Source of the DNA: Diplonema papillatum
Lineage: Eukaryota > Euglenozoa > Diplonemea > Diplonemida > Diplonemidae
Length of the DNA stretch: 64,000 bases
Assembly (NCBI GenBank): GCA_030068145.1
Contig: JAPJBO010000250.1
Coordinates: 62,001-126,000, forward strand
Direction of reading: 5' to 3'
Below, piece by piece: positions 9,890 through 21,399 of this stretch. The notes under the pieces are model-generated. The model searched no databases. It was given only the letters and a program-made list of their open reading frames with translations, and had not been told where the DNA came from. How positions within the stretch are numbered: position 1 is the first letter of the stretch; each line of letters begins with the position of its first letter. A program made the translations under genes and the position numbers.

Positions 9890-12450
9890 TCTATGTTGCG
9901 GATGCGCAGTTGTTGCTTCATCGCCGCCTGCTCACTTCCTCTGTGAGCACACGTTCAGCCGAGGTTGAACCACTTGAACCTGTCTGCTTGTGGCTGGTTC
10001 CAGGTTTCGTGACATGCAAAACCAAGTTGCAGACGTGCAGCGATCGCTTCGGTTGCTCTCGACATGCAAAAAACTACGTTCCGGATGCGCAGTTGTTGCT
10101 TCATCGCCGCCTGCTCGCTTCCTCTGTGAGCACACGTTCAGCCGAGGTTGGACCACTTGAACCTGTCTGCTTGTGGCTGGTTCCAGGTTTCGTGACATGG
10201 GTCCACCGGCCCCGCGGCAGCGTTTACCAAAAAGACACAAGGTTTTGACCCTGCATGATATCTCTTGTCTCGGACCAAGTAAACAATGTCTGATTCCACT
10301 GATTCCGACTCACTGGTTCGAAATCCGCTGGCTCCGTGACAAGAACAGATTTCGTCGCGGACCCGGAGCCCGATCACGAGCCTGAGGCTCGTGAAGGCCC
10401 GATGAATCTTGATGCAAAACCAAGTTGCAGACGTGCAGCGATTGCTTCGGTTGCTCTCGACATGCAAAAACTACGTTCCGGATGCGCAGTTGTTGCTTCA
10501 TCGCCGCCTGCTCACTTCCTCTGTGAGCAAACGTTCAGCCGAGGTTGAACCACTTGAACCTGTCTGCTTGTGGCTGGTTCCAGGTTTCGTGACATGGGTC
10601 CACCGGCCCCGCGGCAGCGTTTACCAAAAAGACACAAGGTTTTGACCCTGCATGATATCTCTCGTCTCGGACCAAGTAAATAATGTCTGGTTCCACTGAT
10701 TCCGACTCACTGGTTCGAAATCCGCTGGCTCCGTGACAACAACAGATTTCGTCGCGGACCCGGAGCCCGATCACGAGCCTGAGGCTCGTGAAGGCCCGAT
10801 GAATCTTGATGCAAAACCAAGTTGCAGACGTGCAGCGATTGCTTCGGTTGCTCTCGACATGCAAAAACTACGTTCCGGATGCGCAGTTGTTGCTTCATCG
10901 CCGCCTGCTCGCTTCTTCTGTGAGCACACGTTTAGCTGAGGTTGGACCACTTGAACCGGTCTGCTTGTGGCTGGTTCCAGGTTTCGTGACATGGGTCCAC
11001 CGGCCCCGCGGCAGCGTTTACCAAAAAGACACAAGGTTTTGACCCTGCATGATATCTCTCGTCTCGGACCAAGTAAATAATGTCTGATTCCACTGATTCC
11101 GACTCACTGGTTCGAAATCCGCTGGCTCCGTGACAACAACAGATTTCGTCGCGGACCCGGAGCCCGATCACGAGCCTGAGGCTCGTGAAGGCCCGATGAA
11201 TCTTGATGCAAAACCAAGTTGCAGACGTGCAGCGATTGCTTCGGTTGCTCTCGACATGCAAAAACTACGTTCCGGATGCGCAGTTGTTGCTTCATCGCCG
11301 CCTGCTCGCTTCTTCTGTGAGCACACGTTTAGCTGAGGTTGGACCACTTGAACCGGTCTGCTTGTGGCTGGTTCCAGGTTTCGTGACATGGGTCCACCGG
11401 CCCCGCGGCAGCGTTTACCAAAAAGACACAAGGTTTTGACCCTGCATGATATCTCTCGTCTCGGACCAAGTAAATAATGTCTGATTCCACTGATTCCGAC
11501 TCACTGGTTCGAAATCCGCTGGCTCCGTGACAACAACAGATTTCGTCGCGGACCCGGAGCCCGATCACGAGCCTGAGGCTCGTGAAGGCCCGATGAATCT
11601 TGATGCAAAACCAAGTTGCAGACGTGCAGCGATTGCTTCGGTTGCTCTCGACATGCAAAAACTACGTTCCGGATGCGCAGTTGTTGCTTCATCGCCGCCT
11701 GCTCGCTTCTTCTGTGAGCACACGTTTAGCTGAGGTTGGACCACTTGAACCGGTCTGCTTGTGGCTGGTTCCAGGTTTCGTGACATGGGTCCACCGGCCC
11801 CGCGGCAGCGTTTACCAAAAAGACACAAGGTTTTGACCCTGCATGATATCTCTCGTCTCGGACCAAGTAAATAATGTCTGATTCCACTGATTCCGACTCA
11901 CTGGTTCGAAATCCGCTGGCTCCGTGACAACAACAGATTTCGTCGCGGACCCGGAGCCCGATCACGAGCCTGAGGCTCGTGAAGGCCCGATGAATCTTGA
12001 TGCAAAACCAAGTTGCAGACGTGCAGCGATTGCTTCGGTTGCTCTCGACATGCAAAAACTACGTTCCGGATGTGCACTTGTTGCTTCATCGCCGCCTGCT
12101 CGCTTCTTCTGTGAGCACACGTTCAGCCGAGGTTGGACCACTTGAACCTGTCTGCTTGTGGCTGGTTCCAGGTTTCGTGACATGCAAAGCTCTCCACGTT
12201 TCGCGACATGCAAAACTACGTTCCGGATGTGCACTTGTTGCTTCATCGCCGCCTGCTCGCTTCTTCTGTGAGCACACGTTCAGCCGAGGTTGGACCACTT
12301 GAACCTGTCTGCTTGTGGCTGGTTCCAGGTTTCGTGACATGCAAAGCTCTCCACGTTTCGCGACATGCAAAACTACGTTCCGGATGTGCAGTTGTTGCTT
12401 TGTGGCCGCGCCGCTCACTTCTTCTGTGATCACGTTCGGCCAAGGTTGAA
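9890..12450 (+). repeat. 397-bp tandem array with 158-bp sub-units
   Basis: ACTACGTTCCGGATGCGCAG recurs every 397 bp (10064, 10461, 10858, 11255, 11652, 12049) and then every ~158 bp (12208, 12365). The 397-bp unit equals the 158-bp unit plus a ~239-bp insert starting GGTCCACCGGCCCCGCGGC. Units 3-5 are nearly identical. The insert carries a perfect CACGAGCCT/AGGCTCGTG hairpin and a B-box-like GGTTCGAAATCC. Plus-strand peptides (for example MSDSTDSDSLVRNPLAP, or FVADPEPDHEPEAREGP in another frame) are short and frame-shifted between units, so I do not call genes. Confidence 0.92.
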
Positions 12451-12567
12451 CCACTTGAACTTCTCGCCTTTCTTCGTGCTGTGGTAGTACTTGCCTCCTC
12501 CAATTCCAAGCGCGATGGCGGTCGCGTATGTCATCAAAAAGATCACCAGCTGCGGGGTTGGTTATTA

Positions 12568-12782
12568 CTTTTTTAGAGTTAAAGTTTGCTTGAATTTCCG
12601 GGGGTTTAGGATCTCCGTGTGACCGTTGTGTTAAATGGGTCTCTTAGAGCAAGAAAGCTATATGGTTATGGGTTGTGTATTTGGTGCACGCTTTCGTTCT
12701 GGGTTTTGGCTAGCCGTGTCCGGGACTGTTTGTGACCGAGTACATTCCTTCGTGAAGTAGTCTTGGGCCCCCCACGTTCTAC
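12568..12782 (-). mobile_element. 5'-truncated USP-element copy
   Basis: Begins with the standard end (AAAGTTTGCTTGAATTTCCG) and runs to CCCCCCACGTTCTACAAG, where homology to the 25.3-kb element stops. Diverged by several substitutions and small deletions. Confidence 0.75.
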
Positions 12783-12799
12783 AAGTACTTTTTTTGCAA

Positions 12800-13066
12800 G
12801 TTTTCTACGTTTCACGTGTTCGGCGGTACTGCAGAGCCACCGGCCTACGGGTCAAGTGGCTACCGATTTCCCAAACTTAAGCACCAGGCGTGGCGCAACT
12901 TGGGGCTTGGCGCTCGCGCTGAACACAAGCTCGTCGAGACGGTCAGCCACAGGGGCAGAGCTTACGGGGTTGTGGCACTGTGCTGCCTCCGACTCAAGCT
13001 TTTTTGCAAGCTGTGGTTGACCGTCACGTTCCTGGACCAGGAGCGGCCTTTTTCTTTTTTCTTCTT
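12800..13066 (+). mobile_element. SINE-like element, copy 1 (left-truncated)
   Basis: Starts at CACGTGTTCGGCGGTACTGC and ends with GGAGCGGCC plus a T/C-rich tail. It is one of four ~270-310 bp copies (others at 18157, 31050 and 36366). This copy lacks the AGGTACCAGGGAAAGCC head, and I could not find a target duplication. Confidence 0.7.
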
Positions 13067-13389
13067 CTGCCCTAAACCCCCCTCATATCAACCCCTTCCG
13101 GGAGGATAAAACGCTTAGTTTGTAGTCAGCAGGTAATGTTTAGACAGACAGAGCCTCTCATGCATGCGTGGCGCAAGCATCAGCGCGAGTTGTATTCGAA
13201 AGGCGACTTTCCGGTCCAGAACGTATTCCCCCGCCCCCTAACTATGATTTCCCCCCCGCGCCTCATGAGCCACGGAATCCTAGGCTGAGAGCGCTTTGGA
13301 CGTTCCGACCCAGCGGGTCTGGGGCTCGGTTCGCGGCCGGTACTAGGAAGCAACGGGGACGCTGATGGTTCGATTCGCAGAATTTTATT

Positions 13390-13960
13390 TCCCTTCACTG
13401 GGATGGCTGCCGTGACGAACCTAGCTTCTTCGTATCGCATGCGGAGAGAGGAGAGAGAGAGTGGAGAGAACGACAGTGAGGGTTTGGAGGAGGACGCGGC
13501 GTGCGTTGGGGCCCGTGAGGAAGCACCGGCCACCTTGCTAGATAACACCTGCCTTGGAAGAGGCACCTTATTACTCGCGGGGGTAGGCACCCCTGCGGAT
13601 GCCCTCTTCCGTGTGCCTCCGCGCGGAAGGAACACTAGGAAAAACTTTTCAAAGGCCGCGGAAGTCAGCGGACCGGAGCTACCGGAGATGCGTTGTGTGG
13701 TAACCTGATACGTGTGTGTGCGATGATGTGGGTTTGCGTGGCAGCCTGATACGTGTGCGCTGGCTGTTACACGGCTTGATGCTCCGCATGGATGCTTGGT
13801 GCCGTGTGCCGTGGGCACCGCCCGCTGCACACGGGGATTCGTTTGCGACAATAAAACCTCGAAGGGAAAAAGACTGCGTGGTTATCCCACTCAAGGAAAA
13901 AAGCACTTGCTGACGGAACCGTTTCTTGCGCCCTCGGAACATCACTGGCTGATAGGAACG
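13390..13960. repeat. Dispersed repeat B with an uninterrupted GA tract
   Basis: Shares AATTTTATTTCCCTTC, the GA-rich tract (13443-13470), GGGTTTGGAGGAGGACGC, CCCTCTTCCGTGTGCCTCC and GCGACAATAAAACCTC with 49760-50640. The other copy is split at its GA tract by a retrotransposon fragment, so this copy represents the empty site. A minus-strand open frame of 223 codons crosses it but is compositionally biased and not conserved as protein between the two copies. Confidence 0.75.
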
Positions 13961-14099
13961 TGTGCATACCTTGCCACCAATCCCGCTGCCGCCTCCGTCA
14001 TCATCTTCATCTTCGGGCGCTGTGCTATTGCTCGTGAGACTGTGTGGGTGGAGTACTCAGATTGTACGGTGCAGCTTGAATACGCGGGTTCGGTGTCGG

Positions 14100-14426
14100 G
14101 ATTTTAGAGTCTCCGGGTGATCTTCGTCGAATGGGTTATTTTAAAGCTGATACGTACTGGGTGGGTTTGGGGGGGCGGCATGCACGGCTTCGCGGGTTGG
14201 GTGTCGGGCTTTTAGCGTCTCCGGGTGATCTTCGTCGAATGGGTTATTTTAAAGCTGATACGTACTGGGTGGGTTTGGGGCATGCATGGGGTCTCCGTGT
14301 GACCGTTGGAAAAGGTTTAAGAGCAAGAAAGGGCTATATGGTTACGGGTTGTGTATTTGGTGCACGCTTTCGGTATGAGTTATGGCTAGCCATGTCCGGG
14401 ACTGTTTGTGACCGACACCAAGTACC
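14100..14426. repeat. 110-bp tandem pair plus USP-element 3' scrap
   Basis: TTTTAGAGTCTCCGGGTGATC followed by TTCGTCGAATGGG appears at 14103 and again about 110 bp later. From 14288 to about 14426 the sequence switches to the USP element's internal 3' region (GTCTCCGTGTGACCGTT to GACCGACACCAAGTAC). Confidence 0.7.
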
Positions 14427-14769
14427 ACACTCTTATTGTGGAAATGACACGTGACTTTACGCGTTATGCCAAGATGCCAGAAACGTGTTAACATGTGATC
14501 ACACGGGTTTTTACTGTGTCCTGTGCTACGTCTTTTCACATCCTGTGCCACATGTTAATAGCACGTGAAACCCTGGAACATGCTTCGGACTCTGTCAACG
14601 ATAAGGTGCGTTCGCTCAAGCCGTCGCAAAAGCATACCTCTCTCCTTCTTCTTGTGCAGCCGCGAGCGTGAGGCAGAAGACGGCGATAAGGAGCAGCAAG
14701 GCGCACCATGTCGACATCGGATTTCTCCCACCCCCGCTGGTCGCTTTAGACTACCTGCTAGGTGTGCTG
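14427..14769. other. Unassigned spacer
   Basis: About 340 bp between the USP-element scrap and the 48-bp satellite. No recognisable gene or repeat was seen; it contains short open frames only. Confidence 0.4.
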
Positions 14770-17620
14770 AATCCGTAGATGTAACTTGCTGAGACTAGCT
14801 GTCTGTTGGGTGCTGGTACCGTGTATGTAACTTGCTGAGATTGGCTACCTGTTGGGCGTGCTGAAACCATAGATGTAACTTGCTGAGACTAGCTGTCTGT
14901 TGGGTGTGCTGGTACCGTGTATGTAACTTGCTGAGATTGGCTACCTGCTGGGCGTGCTGAATCCATAGATGTAACTAGCTGAAATTAGCTGCCTGTTGGG
15001 TGTGCTGAATCTATAGATGTAGTTTGCTGAGATTGGCTACCTTTTGGACGTGCAATCCAAGGATGTAACTTGCTGAGAATTAGCTGCCTGTTGGGTGTGC
15101 TGAATCTATAGATGTAGCTTGCTGAGATTAGCTGCTTGTTGGGTGTGCTGGTACCGTTTTTGTAACGTGTTGAGATTGGATGCCTGTTGGGCATGCTGAA
15201 TCCGAAGATGTAACTTGCTGAGACTAGCTGTCTGTTGGGTGTGCTGGTACCGTGTATGTAATTTGCTGAGATTGGCTACCTGTTGGGTGTGCTGAATCTA
15301 TAGATGTAGCTTGCTGAGATTAGCTGCTTGTTGGGTGTGCTGGTACCGTTTTTGTAACGTGTTGAGATTGGATGCCTGTTGGGCATGCTGAATCCGTAGA
15401 TGTAACTTGCTGAGACTAGTCTGTTGGGTGTGTTGAATCCGTAGATGTAACTTGCTGAGACTAGCTGTCTGTTGGGTGTGCTGAATCCGTAGATGTAACT
15501 TGCTGAGACTAGCTGTCTGTTGGGTGCTGGTACCGTGTATGTAACTTGCTGAGATTGGCTACCTGTTGGGCGTGCTGAAACCATAGATGTAACTTGCTGA
15601 GACTAGCTGTCTGTTGGGTGTGTTGAATCCGTAGATGTAACTTGCTGAGACTAGCTGTCTGTTGGGTGTGTTGAATCCGTAGATGTAACTTGCTGAGACT
15701 AGCTGTCTGTTGGGTGTGTTGAATCCGTAGATGTAACTTGCTGAGACTGGCTGTCTGTTGGGTGTGTTGAATCCGTAGATGTAACTTGCTGAGACTAGCT
15801 GTCTGTTGGGTGTGTTGAATCCGTAGATGTAACTTGCTGAGACTAGCTGTCTGTTGGGTGTGTTGAATCCGTAGATGTAACTTGCTGAGACTAGCTGTCT
15901 GTTGGGTGTGTTGAATCCGTAGATGTAACTTGCTGAGACTAGCTGTCTGTTGGGTGTGTTGAATCCGTAGATGTAACTTGCTGAGACTAGCTGTCTGTTG
16001 GGTGTGTTGAATCCGTAGATGTAACTTGCTGAGACTAGCTGTCTGTTGGGTGTGTTGAATCCGTAGATGTAACTTGCTGAGACTAGCTGTCTGTTGGGTG
16101 TGTTGAATCCGTAGATGTAACTTGCTGAGACTAGCTGTCTGTTGGGTGTGTTGAATCCGTAGATGTAACTTGCTGAGACTAGCTGTCTGTTGGGTGTGTT
16201 GAATCCGTAGATGTAACTTGCTGAGACTAGCTGTCTGTTGGGTGTGTTGAATCCGTAGATGTAACTTGCTGAGACTAGCTGTCTGTTGGGTGTGTTGAAT
16301 CCGTAGATGTAACTTGCTGAGACTAGCTGTCTGTTGGGTGTGTTGAATCCGTAGATGTAACTTGCTGAGACTAGCTGTCTGTTGGGTGTGCTGGTACCGT
16401 GTATGTAACTTGCTGAGATTGGCTACCTGCTGGGCGTGCTGAATCCATAGATGTAACTAGCTGAAATTAGCTGCCTGTTGGGTGTGCTGAATCCATAGAT
16501 GTAGCTTGCTGAGATTAGCTGCTTGTTGGGTGTGCTGGTACCGTTTTTGTAACGTGTTGAGATTGGATGCCTGTTGGGCATGCTGAATCCGAAGATGTAA
16601 CTTGCTGAGACTAGCTGTCTGTTGGGTGTGCTGGTACCGTGTATGTAATTTGCTGAGATTGGCTACCTGTTGGGTGTGCTGAATATAGATGTAGCTTGCT
16701 GAGATTGGCTACCTTTTGGACGTGCTGAATCCAATGATGCAACTTGCCGAGGACTAGCTGCCTGTTGGGCGTGCTGAATCCATAGATGTAGCTTGCTGAG
16801 ATTAGCTGCTTGTTGGGTGTGCTGAATAACTTGCTGAGATTAGCTGCCTGTTGGGTGTGCTGGTACCGTTTTTGTAACGTGTTGAGATTGGATGCCTGTT
16901 GGGCATGCTGAATCCGAAGATGTAACTTGCTGAGACTAGCTGTCTGTTGGGTGTGCTGGTACCGTGTATGTAATTTGCTGAGATTGGCTACCTGTTGGGT
17001 GTGCTGAATATAGATGTAGCTTGCTGAGATTGGCTACCTTTTGGACGTGCTGAATCCAATGATGCAACTTGCCGAGGACTAGCTGCCTGTTGGGCGTGCT
17101 GAATCCATAGATGTAGCTTGCTGAGATTAGCTGCTTGTTGGGTGTGCTGAATAACTTGCTGAGATTAGCTGCCTGTTGGGTGTGCTGGTACCGTTTTTGT
17201 AACGTGTTGAGATTGGATGCCTGTTGGGCATGCTGAATCCGAAGATGTAACTTGCTGAGACTAGCTGTCTGTTGGGTGTGCTGGTACCGTGTATGTAATT
17301 TGCTGAGATTGGCTACCTGTTGGGTGTGCTGAATATAGATGTAGCTTGCTGAGATTGGCTACCTTTTGGACGTGCTGAATCCAATGATGCAACTTGCCGA
17401 GGACTAGCTGCCTGTTGGGCGTGCTGAATCCATAGATGTAGCTTGCTGAGATTAGCTGCTTGTTGGGTGTGCTGGTACCGTTTTTGTAACGTGTTGAGAT
17501 TGGATGCCTGTTGGGCATGCTGAATCCGAAGATGTAACTTGCTGAGACTAGCTGTCTGTTGGGTGTGCACCGTGTATGTAACTTGCTGAGATTGGCTACC
17601 TGTTGGGCGTGCTGAACCCA
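14770..17620. repeat. 48-bp satellite array with 325-bp higher-order units
   Basis: The core unit is TTGAATCCGTAGATGTAACT, then TGCTGAGACTAGCTGTCTG, then TTGGGTGTG. It is homogeneous from about 15600 to 16390. The flanks mix at least four diverged 48-bp types. On the right side TGCTGAATCCGAAG recurs at 16581, 16906 and 17231 (325-bp higher-order period) and at 17518 after a shortened unit. The total is about 59 monomers. The period of 16 codons leaves two minus-strand frames open in the core, but variant monomers carry stops. Confidence 0.95.
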
Positions 17621-17773
17621 CCCCCTGCCGCAAGATCAGGTCGCTTTCGGGGAGCGTAGCTGAATTAGTTCAATAATGCGAGCAAGTGCGGTCTTCGGAG
17701 GCCTGTTGTTGCCCATTCGTCTATTTTGGAGCACGCGCTATATTCTGGCTAGCAAGAAACGGAGCGAGTCAGA

Positions 17774-17778
<5 letters not shown>

Positions 17779-17800
<22 letters not shown>
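17779..17800. repeat. (GA)n microsatellite
   Basis: About eleven GA dinucleotides in a region with no other assignable feature. Flanks 17621-18120 are T-rich on the right with no convincing gene. Confidence 0.9.
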
Positions 17801-17804
<4 letters not shown>

Positions 17805-18156
17805 AAACAAAAAGTCAAGAAAAAGTCGGTGAATGAACACCTGCTCTTCAGGTCGCGCTTCTCTCATTTTTTTGTGTGTTCTGGCTTCTTTCTTGCTCTT
17901 TGTGTCTCATTTTGTTTTCTGCTTTTACTTTTCTTTTTTGTATGAGTGTCTGTGTTTTCATTCTTTCAGCGGTTTATTGCCTTGGTTTCTTTTTTTTGGT
18001 TTCTCTTCTTCTTTTGTCATTCTTTCTGAGGTTTCGTTGCATTAAGGGGTGCGTGGGCCTCTGTTTTATTCTCGTGCGAGAGTTGGATTTTGGTGGAATT
18101 CCTTTTTCTGCCGCAACTGGGACTAGACTTTTTTTTTTTTTTTTGCTCCTTTATAT

Positions 18157-18473
18157 ATAGGTACCAGGGAAAGCCTGCTACACGGGAGCCAAGCTTCACG
18201 TGTTCGGCGGTACTGCAGAGCCACGGGCCTACGGGTCATGTGGCTACCGATTTCCCAAACTAAAGCATCAAGACTTGGCGCACCTTGGGGCTTGGCGCTC
18301 GCGCTGAACACAAGCTCGTCGAGACGGTCAGCCGCAGGACAGATCCGACGGGGTATTTTGGCACTCTGCTGCCTCCGACTCAAGCTTTGCAAGCTGTGGT
18401 TGATCGTCACGTTCCTGGACCAGGAGCGGCCTTTTTTCTTTTTCTTTTTCTTTCTTCTTCTTCGCTCCCTTAT
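18157..18473 (+). mobile_element. SINE-like element, copy 2, with target duplication
   Basis: Flanked by GCTCCTTTATAT (18145-18156) and GCTCCCTTATAT (18474-18485), an 11/12 match. The left duplicate is preceded by a run of about 18 T. The body runs from GGTACCAGGGAAAGCCTGCT to GGACCAGGAGCGGCC and ends in a (T)nC tail. No A box is recognisable, so a tRNA or 5S origin is not shown. Confidence 0.85.
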
Positions 18474-18719
18474 ATCCCACGGGATCCCCATGGTGGTGCA
18501 GTAGTAGCCGACGGTCAGTCTTCCTGGTTCTGGAGATCTCCGACACTTCGTGCTCGTAATACTGTTTAGGTAACAATCTCGAAAACTGGGGAGAGACGGG
18601 CGCTTTGTTTTGCGAGTGCCGGCTGATTGACCTTCCCCGGCTTCCCTACCTTTCAAAATACTCGACGTAGCAGCAGTTTCGTCGAGCATTTCCTTCCAAG
18701 CTGGCGCTGATATAAACGT

Positions 18720-19160
18720 AAAAAAGTTCGCTTTTTAGAGTTCAAGTTCGCTTGAGTTAGGGTCTCTGTGCGACCGTTGGTCTAGAGCAAGTAAGTTTTT
18801 AGAGTCATAGTTCGCTTGAGAATCCGGGATTTTAGAGTCTCCGGGTGACCTTCGTCGAATAGGTTATTTTAAAGCTATTACGTACTGGGTGGGTTTGGGG
18901 GGGCATGCATGGCTTCTAAGTTTTTGCTTTACTTTTTCAACCCTCCTTCCTACTATTCAGGCTGAGAAGGTCTATCAACCACCGAAAACACGCTTTGCCC
19001 GCGTCTTTCTAGCCTTCACGCTACAATTTGAGGCAACCCGCCGAAAAACTAAGCTTACTGGGAGGAAGGGTGAAGGTAAGAAATGTATTTGAACACAGTC
19101 AGTTTGTGATGCTCTCGAAAAAAGAAGAAAAAAAAGAACAACAAATAAATGCGTAGCTTT
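18720..19160 (+). repeat. 31-bp motif copies and a ~110-bp dispersed scrap
   Basis: Two TTCGCTTGAG motif copies at 18735 and 18805 are followed by the GTCTCCGGGTGACCTTCGTC block. At 18955-19080 a scrap (TATCAACCACCGAAAACACG to GGCAACCCGCCG) recurs at 50960-51030. Confidence 0.6.
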
Positions 19161-19164
19161 GTGT

Positions 19165-19670
19165 TCGAGTGAAAAATACTCGAGGGACTGCCTTGTGCTC
19201 ATTTCGGCGGAGGCTAGCGGGGGGGAGAAAAGAGTGCAACGACTGCTTTTAGTGGGACGCTTGCGCCCGCCACTAAACCCAGATTTACCTGTGGTTCGTT
19301 TGGGCTACAGCACATTGACTTCGGTAGTGGGGAGTCATCGGCGTGCCGATGAGGGTTTGCAAGAACGTGCTTGGAATGGGTGGGTGCTCAACACCGCACT
19401 GGTCCCGTCTGCGCCGTGTTTTGGTCCTTTAAGCCACGCACACATAAGGCGGACCATCTTCAGCGCGGAACCTGAGTCTCTGCAGACAGGACTGCGGTGT
19501 GAGTCTGGTTTGTCAGGCGGCTGTTCGTAGCTCGTCACAGCCAGGACCACCCGTGCTACTAGAGCGAATCCGTCACGGGGATTTACCACACAGCACATAT
19601 ACCACCTTTGAGATTTCGCAACAGCAGTCTCCTCAAGTATTTGCTACAAAGCAGGTGTGTATACAAAGTA
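19165..19670 (+). repeat. Dispersed repeat A interrupted by repeat C
   Basis: Family A sequence runs from AAATACTCGAGGGACTGCC to GGCTACAGCACATTGAC (about 19325) and its end part resumes near 19595 (CACAGCACATATACCACCTT). Between them lies family C (GCAAGAACGTGCTTGGAATG to CGTAGCTCGTCACAGCCA, 19360-19545), which recurs at 38715-38900 and inverted at 45070-45250. The order suggests family C inserted into a family A copy. Confidence 0.65.
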
Positions 19671-19755
19671 AAAAGAGAAAAATGAGAGCTCGTCACTCGC
19701 ACAACCACGGCTCATACAACGCCGATGATGATCATCATGACAAACGGGGAAGTGA

Positions 19756-19833
19756 GTGTCTGGATCCGTCGACGACGATGATTCGAATGAGTGCAAACGC
19801 CAGAAGCACAACACGGTGCGATCGAAGAGGTAG
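19756..19833 (+). pseudogene. Retrotransposon ORF C-terminal scrap, KRxKHxTxRxKR end
   Basis: A short frame reads VSGSVDDDDSNECKRQKH and ends NTVRSKR-stop at 19831-19833. The final twelve residues match the pattern K-R-x-K-H-x-T-x-R-x-K-R-stop also found at 35115 and 44380. The 35-kb instance is the end of a decayed non-LTR retrotransposon, so this is inferred to be the tail of a related 5'-truncated copy. An upstream His/Asp-rich frame (from 19681) is out of phase. Confidence 0.45.
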
Positions 19834-20439
19834 CCATCCAGTGGCAAAATGCAGGCCACCTCTAAACGATATTCATGCTAACCTCAACTGCCTTCGCTGA
19901 TCGTCGTGCCAGCTCGCTTTTTGCGCAAAAGCTGGATGCAGAACGCAACTAAAAACGCCACGGTTCCACGGTGACGAGCTTCTCATTTGTCTCCAATTTC
20001 ATGCTTGGTATAAATAAATGGGTGCGAAGTTGCGCTTTTCCGTTTACTGTCACGAAATACGGCCCCACCTCTTACAGTAAGTTCGCTCAGGGGTCCGGGG
20101 TTTTAAAGTCTCCGGGTGGCCATCGTCGAAAAGAGAGTGAAGGCTCAATGTGTGAAGCTAACTTTTCTTTTCACGTTCATGCGACATTGGACCCCAATTT
20201 TCCTGGGTCACGGGAGAAAGTCGTGTGCGTGTGATGAGTTACCGTACGACAACTAAGTGTCGGTTGTTCGCTCTTCAAAAAAAAAGGATCTGGCGCTTCC
20301 TTTATTTGTGTGCGCAGTTGCTACAGCACATTCCTGCTCCTTTTTTGATTATTTCTTTTTGCATCTGGCGGTCTTCCCCAGTATTTCCTAAACAGAGACG
20401 GTGCGTTTTCAAAAGAAACACAAAAAAGAAGCAGAAGAA

Positions 20440-20667
20440 GAAGAAGAAGAAATACTCGAGGGACTGCCTTGTGCTCATTTCGAAGGAGGCTAGAGGGGGA
20501 GAAAACAATACAACTACAAAGTGGGTCTTTTTTGTTGAACGCTTCCGCCCGCCACTAAACCCAGATTTACCTGTGTTTCGTGTGGGCTACAGCACATGTA
20601 CCTCCTTTGATCTATCACGACTGGCAGTCTCCTCAAGCATTCCTACAAAGCAGGTGTTTATACAGTA
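20440..20667 (+). repeat. Dispersed repeat A, near-complete copy
   Basis: Runs from AAATACTCGAGGGACTGCC to AAGCAGGTGTTTATACA and abuts a (GTA)4 tract that starts the next element. An (AAG)n-type tract sits just upstream at 20425-20450. Confidence 0.7.
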
Positions 20668-20945
20668 GTAGTAGTATGTGTCGTCTGCCCAAGCAGCCGG
20701 AGACAGCAGGCGCAGGGGGCAGGTCTTGCTTTACAATTCTCTTCTTCATGGAGACCCGCCCGCGGCAATCCCGACTGTCCAATCACTGTCGAGAAAGGTT
20801 TGTGCCCTATAGTGATGAGGTGGTTGACCAGGCCCCCACGAAGCCTTATACACAACACGGCTACAACACAAGGATGCAGCCCTGCTTAGGTGTGCACTCA
20901 GCCATCACAGGGCCTCAGATCTCGCTACTTGACCTGACACAGCTG
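20668..20945 (-). mobile_element. (ACT)n-tailed element, partial copy
   Basis: From GTAGTAGTAGTATGTGTCG to CACTCAGCCATCA this matches 27180-27415. The triplet tract lies at the same boundary in both copies (four units here, about ninety there), so on the minus strand it behaves as a variable 3' tail. No domain could be recognised in the minus frames. Confidence 0.65.
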
Positions 20946-21114
20946 CCACCCAGAAGGCCGCAGCAGTAACCTTCGCAATAAAGGCACGCGCGGCTGAGTG
21001 TATGTAGGCGATCCATACAACAGCTGCATAAGACGCAGCTTGATCCGAGAGCTCGCTAGGGGAGGTGACGCTGCTCACCTGTCAGTCTCACAACTGACTG
21101 CTGCGCCCAAAATC

Positions 21115-21200
21115 TCCTGGGCTATAGCACATTTACCTCCTTTGATCTATCGCGACTGGCAGTCTCCTCAAGCATTTCCTACAAAGCAGGTGCTTATACA
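21115..21200 (+). repeat. Dispersed repeat A fragment
   Basis: GGCTATAGCACATTTACCTCC to ACAAAGCAGGTGCTTATAC, the shared right end of the family. Confidence 0.7.
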
Positions 21201-21399
21201 AAAAGATAAATGCGTAGTTTTGAAAGTTGGGGAAGGCTAGGAAGTGAGAAAGAAGTGGTAATCGTGGTAAACTTTGGGAAGGAACAGGAACTGCGTAACA
21301 CGAACTGAGAGAAGTTACGAGACGCTACGCTTCTACGAAGGAGGGAGTGGGGGGGGGCATCTTTGCGGAAGTTTATATACTTAGAAGGCCTGGTTTGTG

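Noticed and set aside
10315-10330. tRNA gene suggested by GGTTCGAAATCC
   Set aside because: No cloverleaf could be drawn: no acceptor stem, T stem or A box at the right distance.
13180-13851. 223-codon minus frame
   Set aside because: Crosses dispersed repeat B, is Ser/Pro/Arg biased, and the other repeat copy does not preserve the frame.
14985-17633. Sixteen-residue repeat protein (TPNRQLVSASYIYGFN) on the minus strand
   Set aside because: Two frames are open in the homogeneous core, but diverged monomers carry stops in each frame and there is no start codon.
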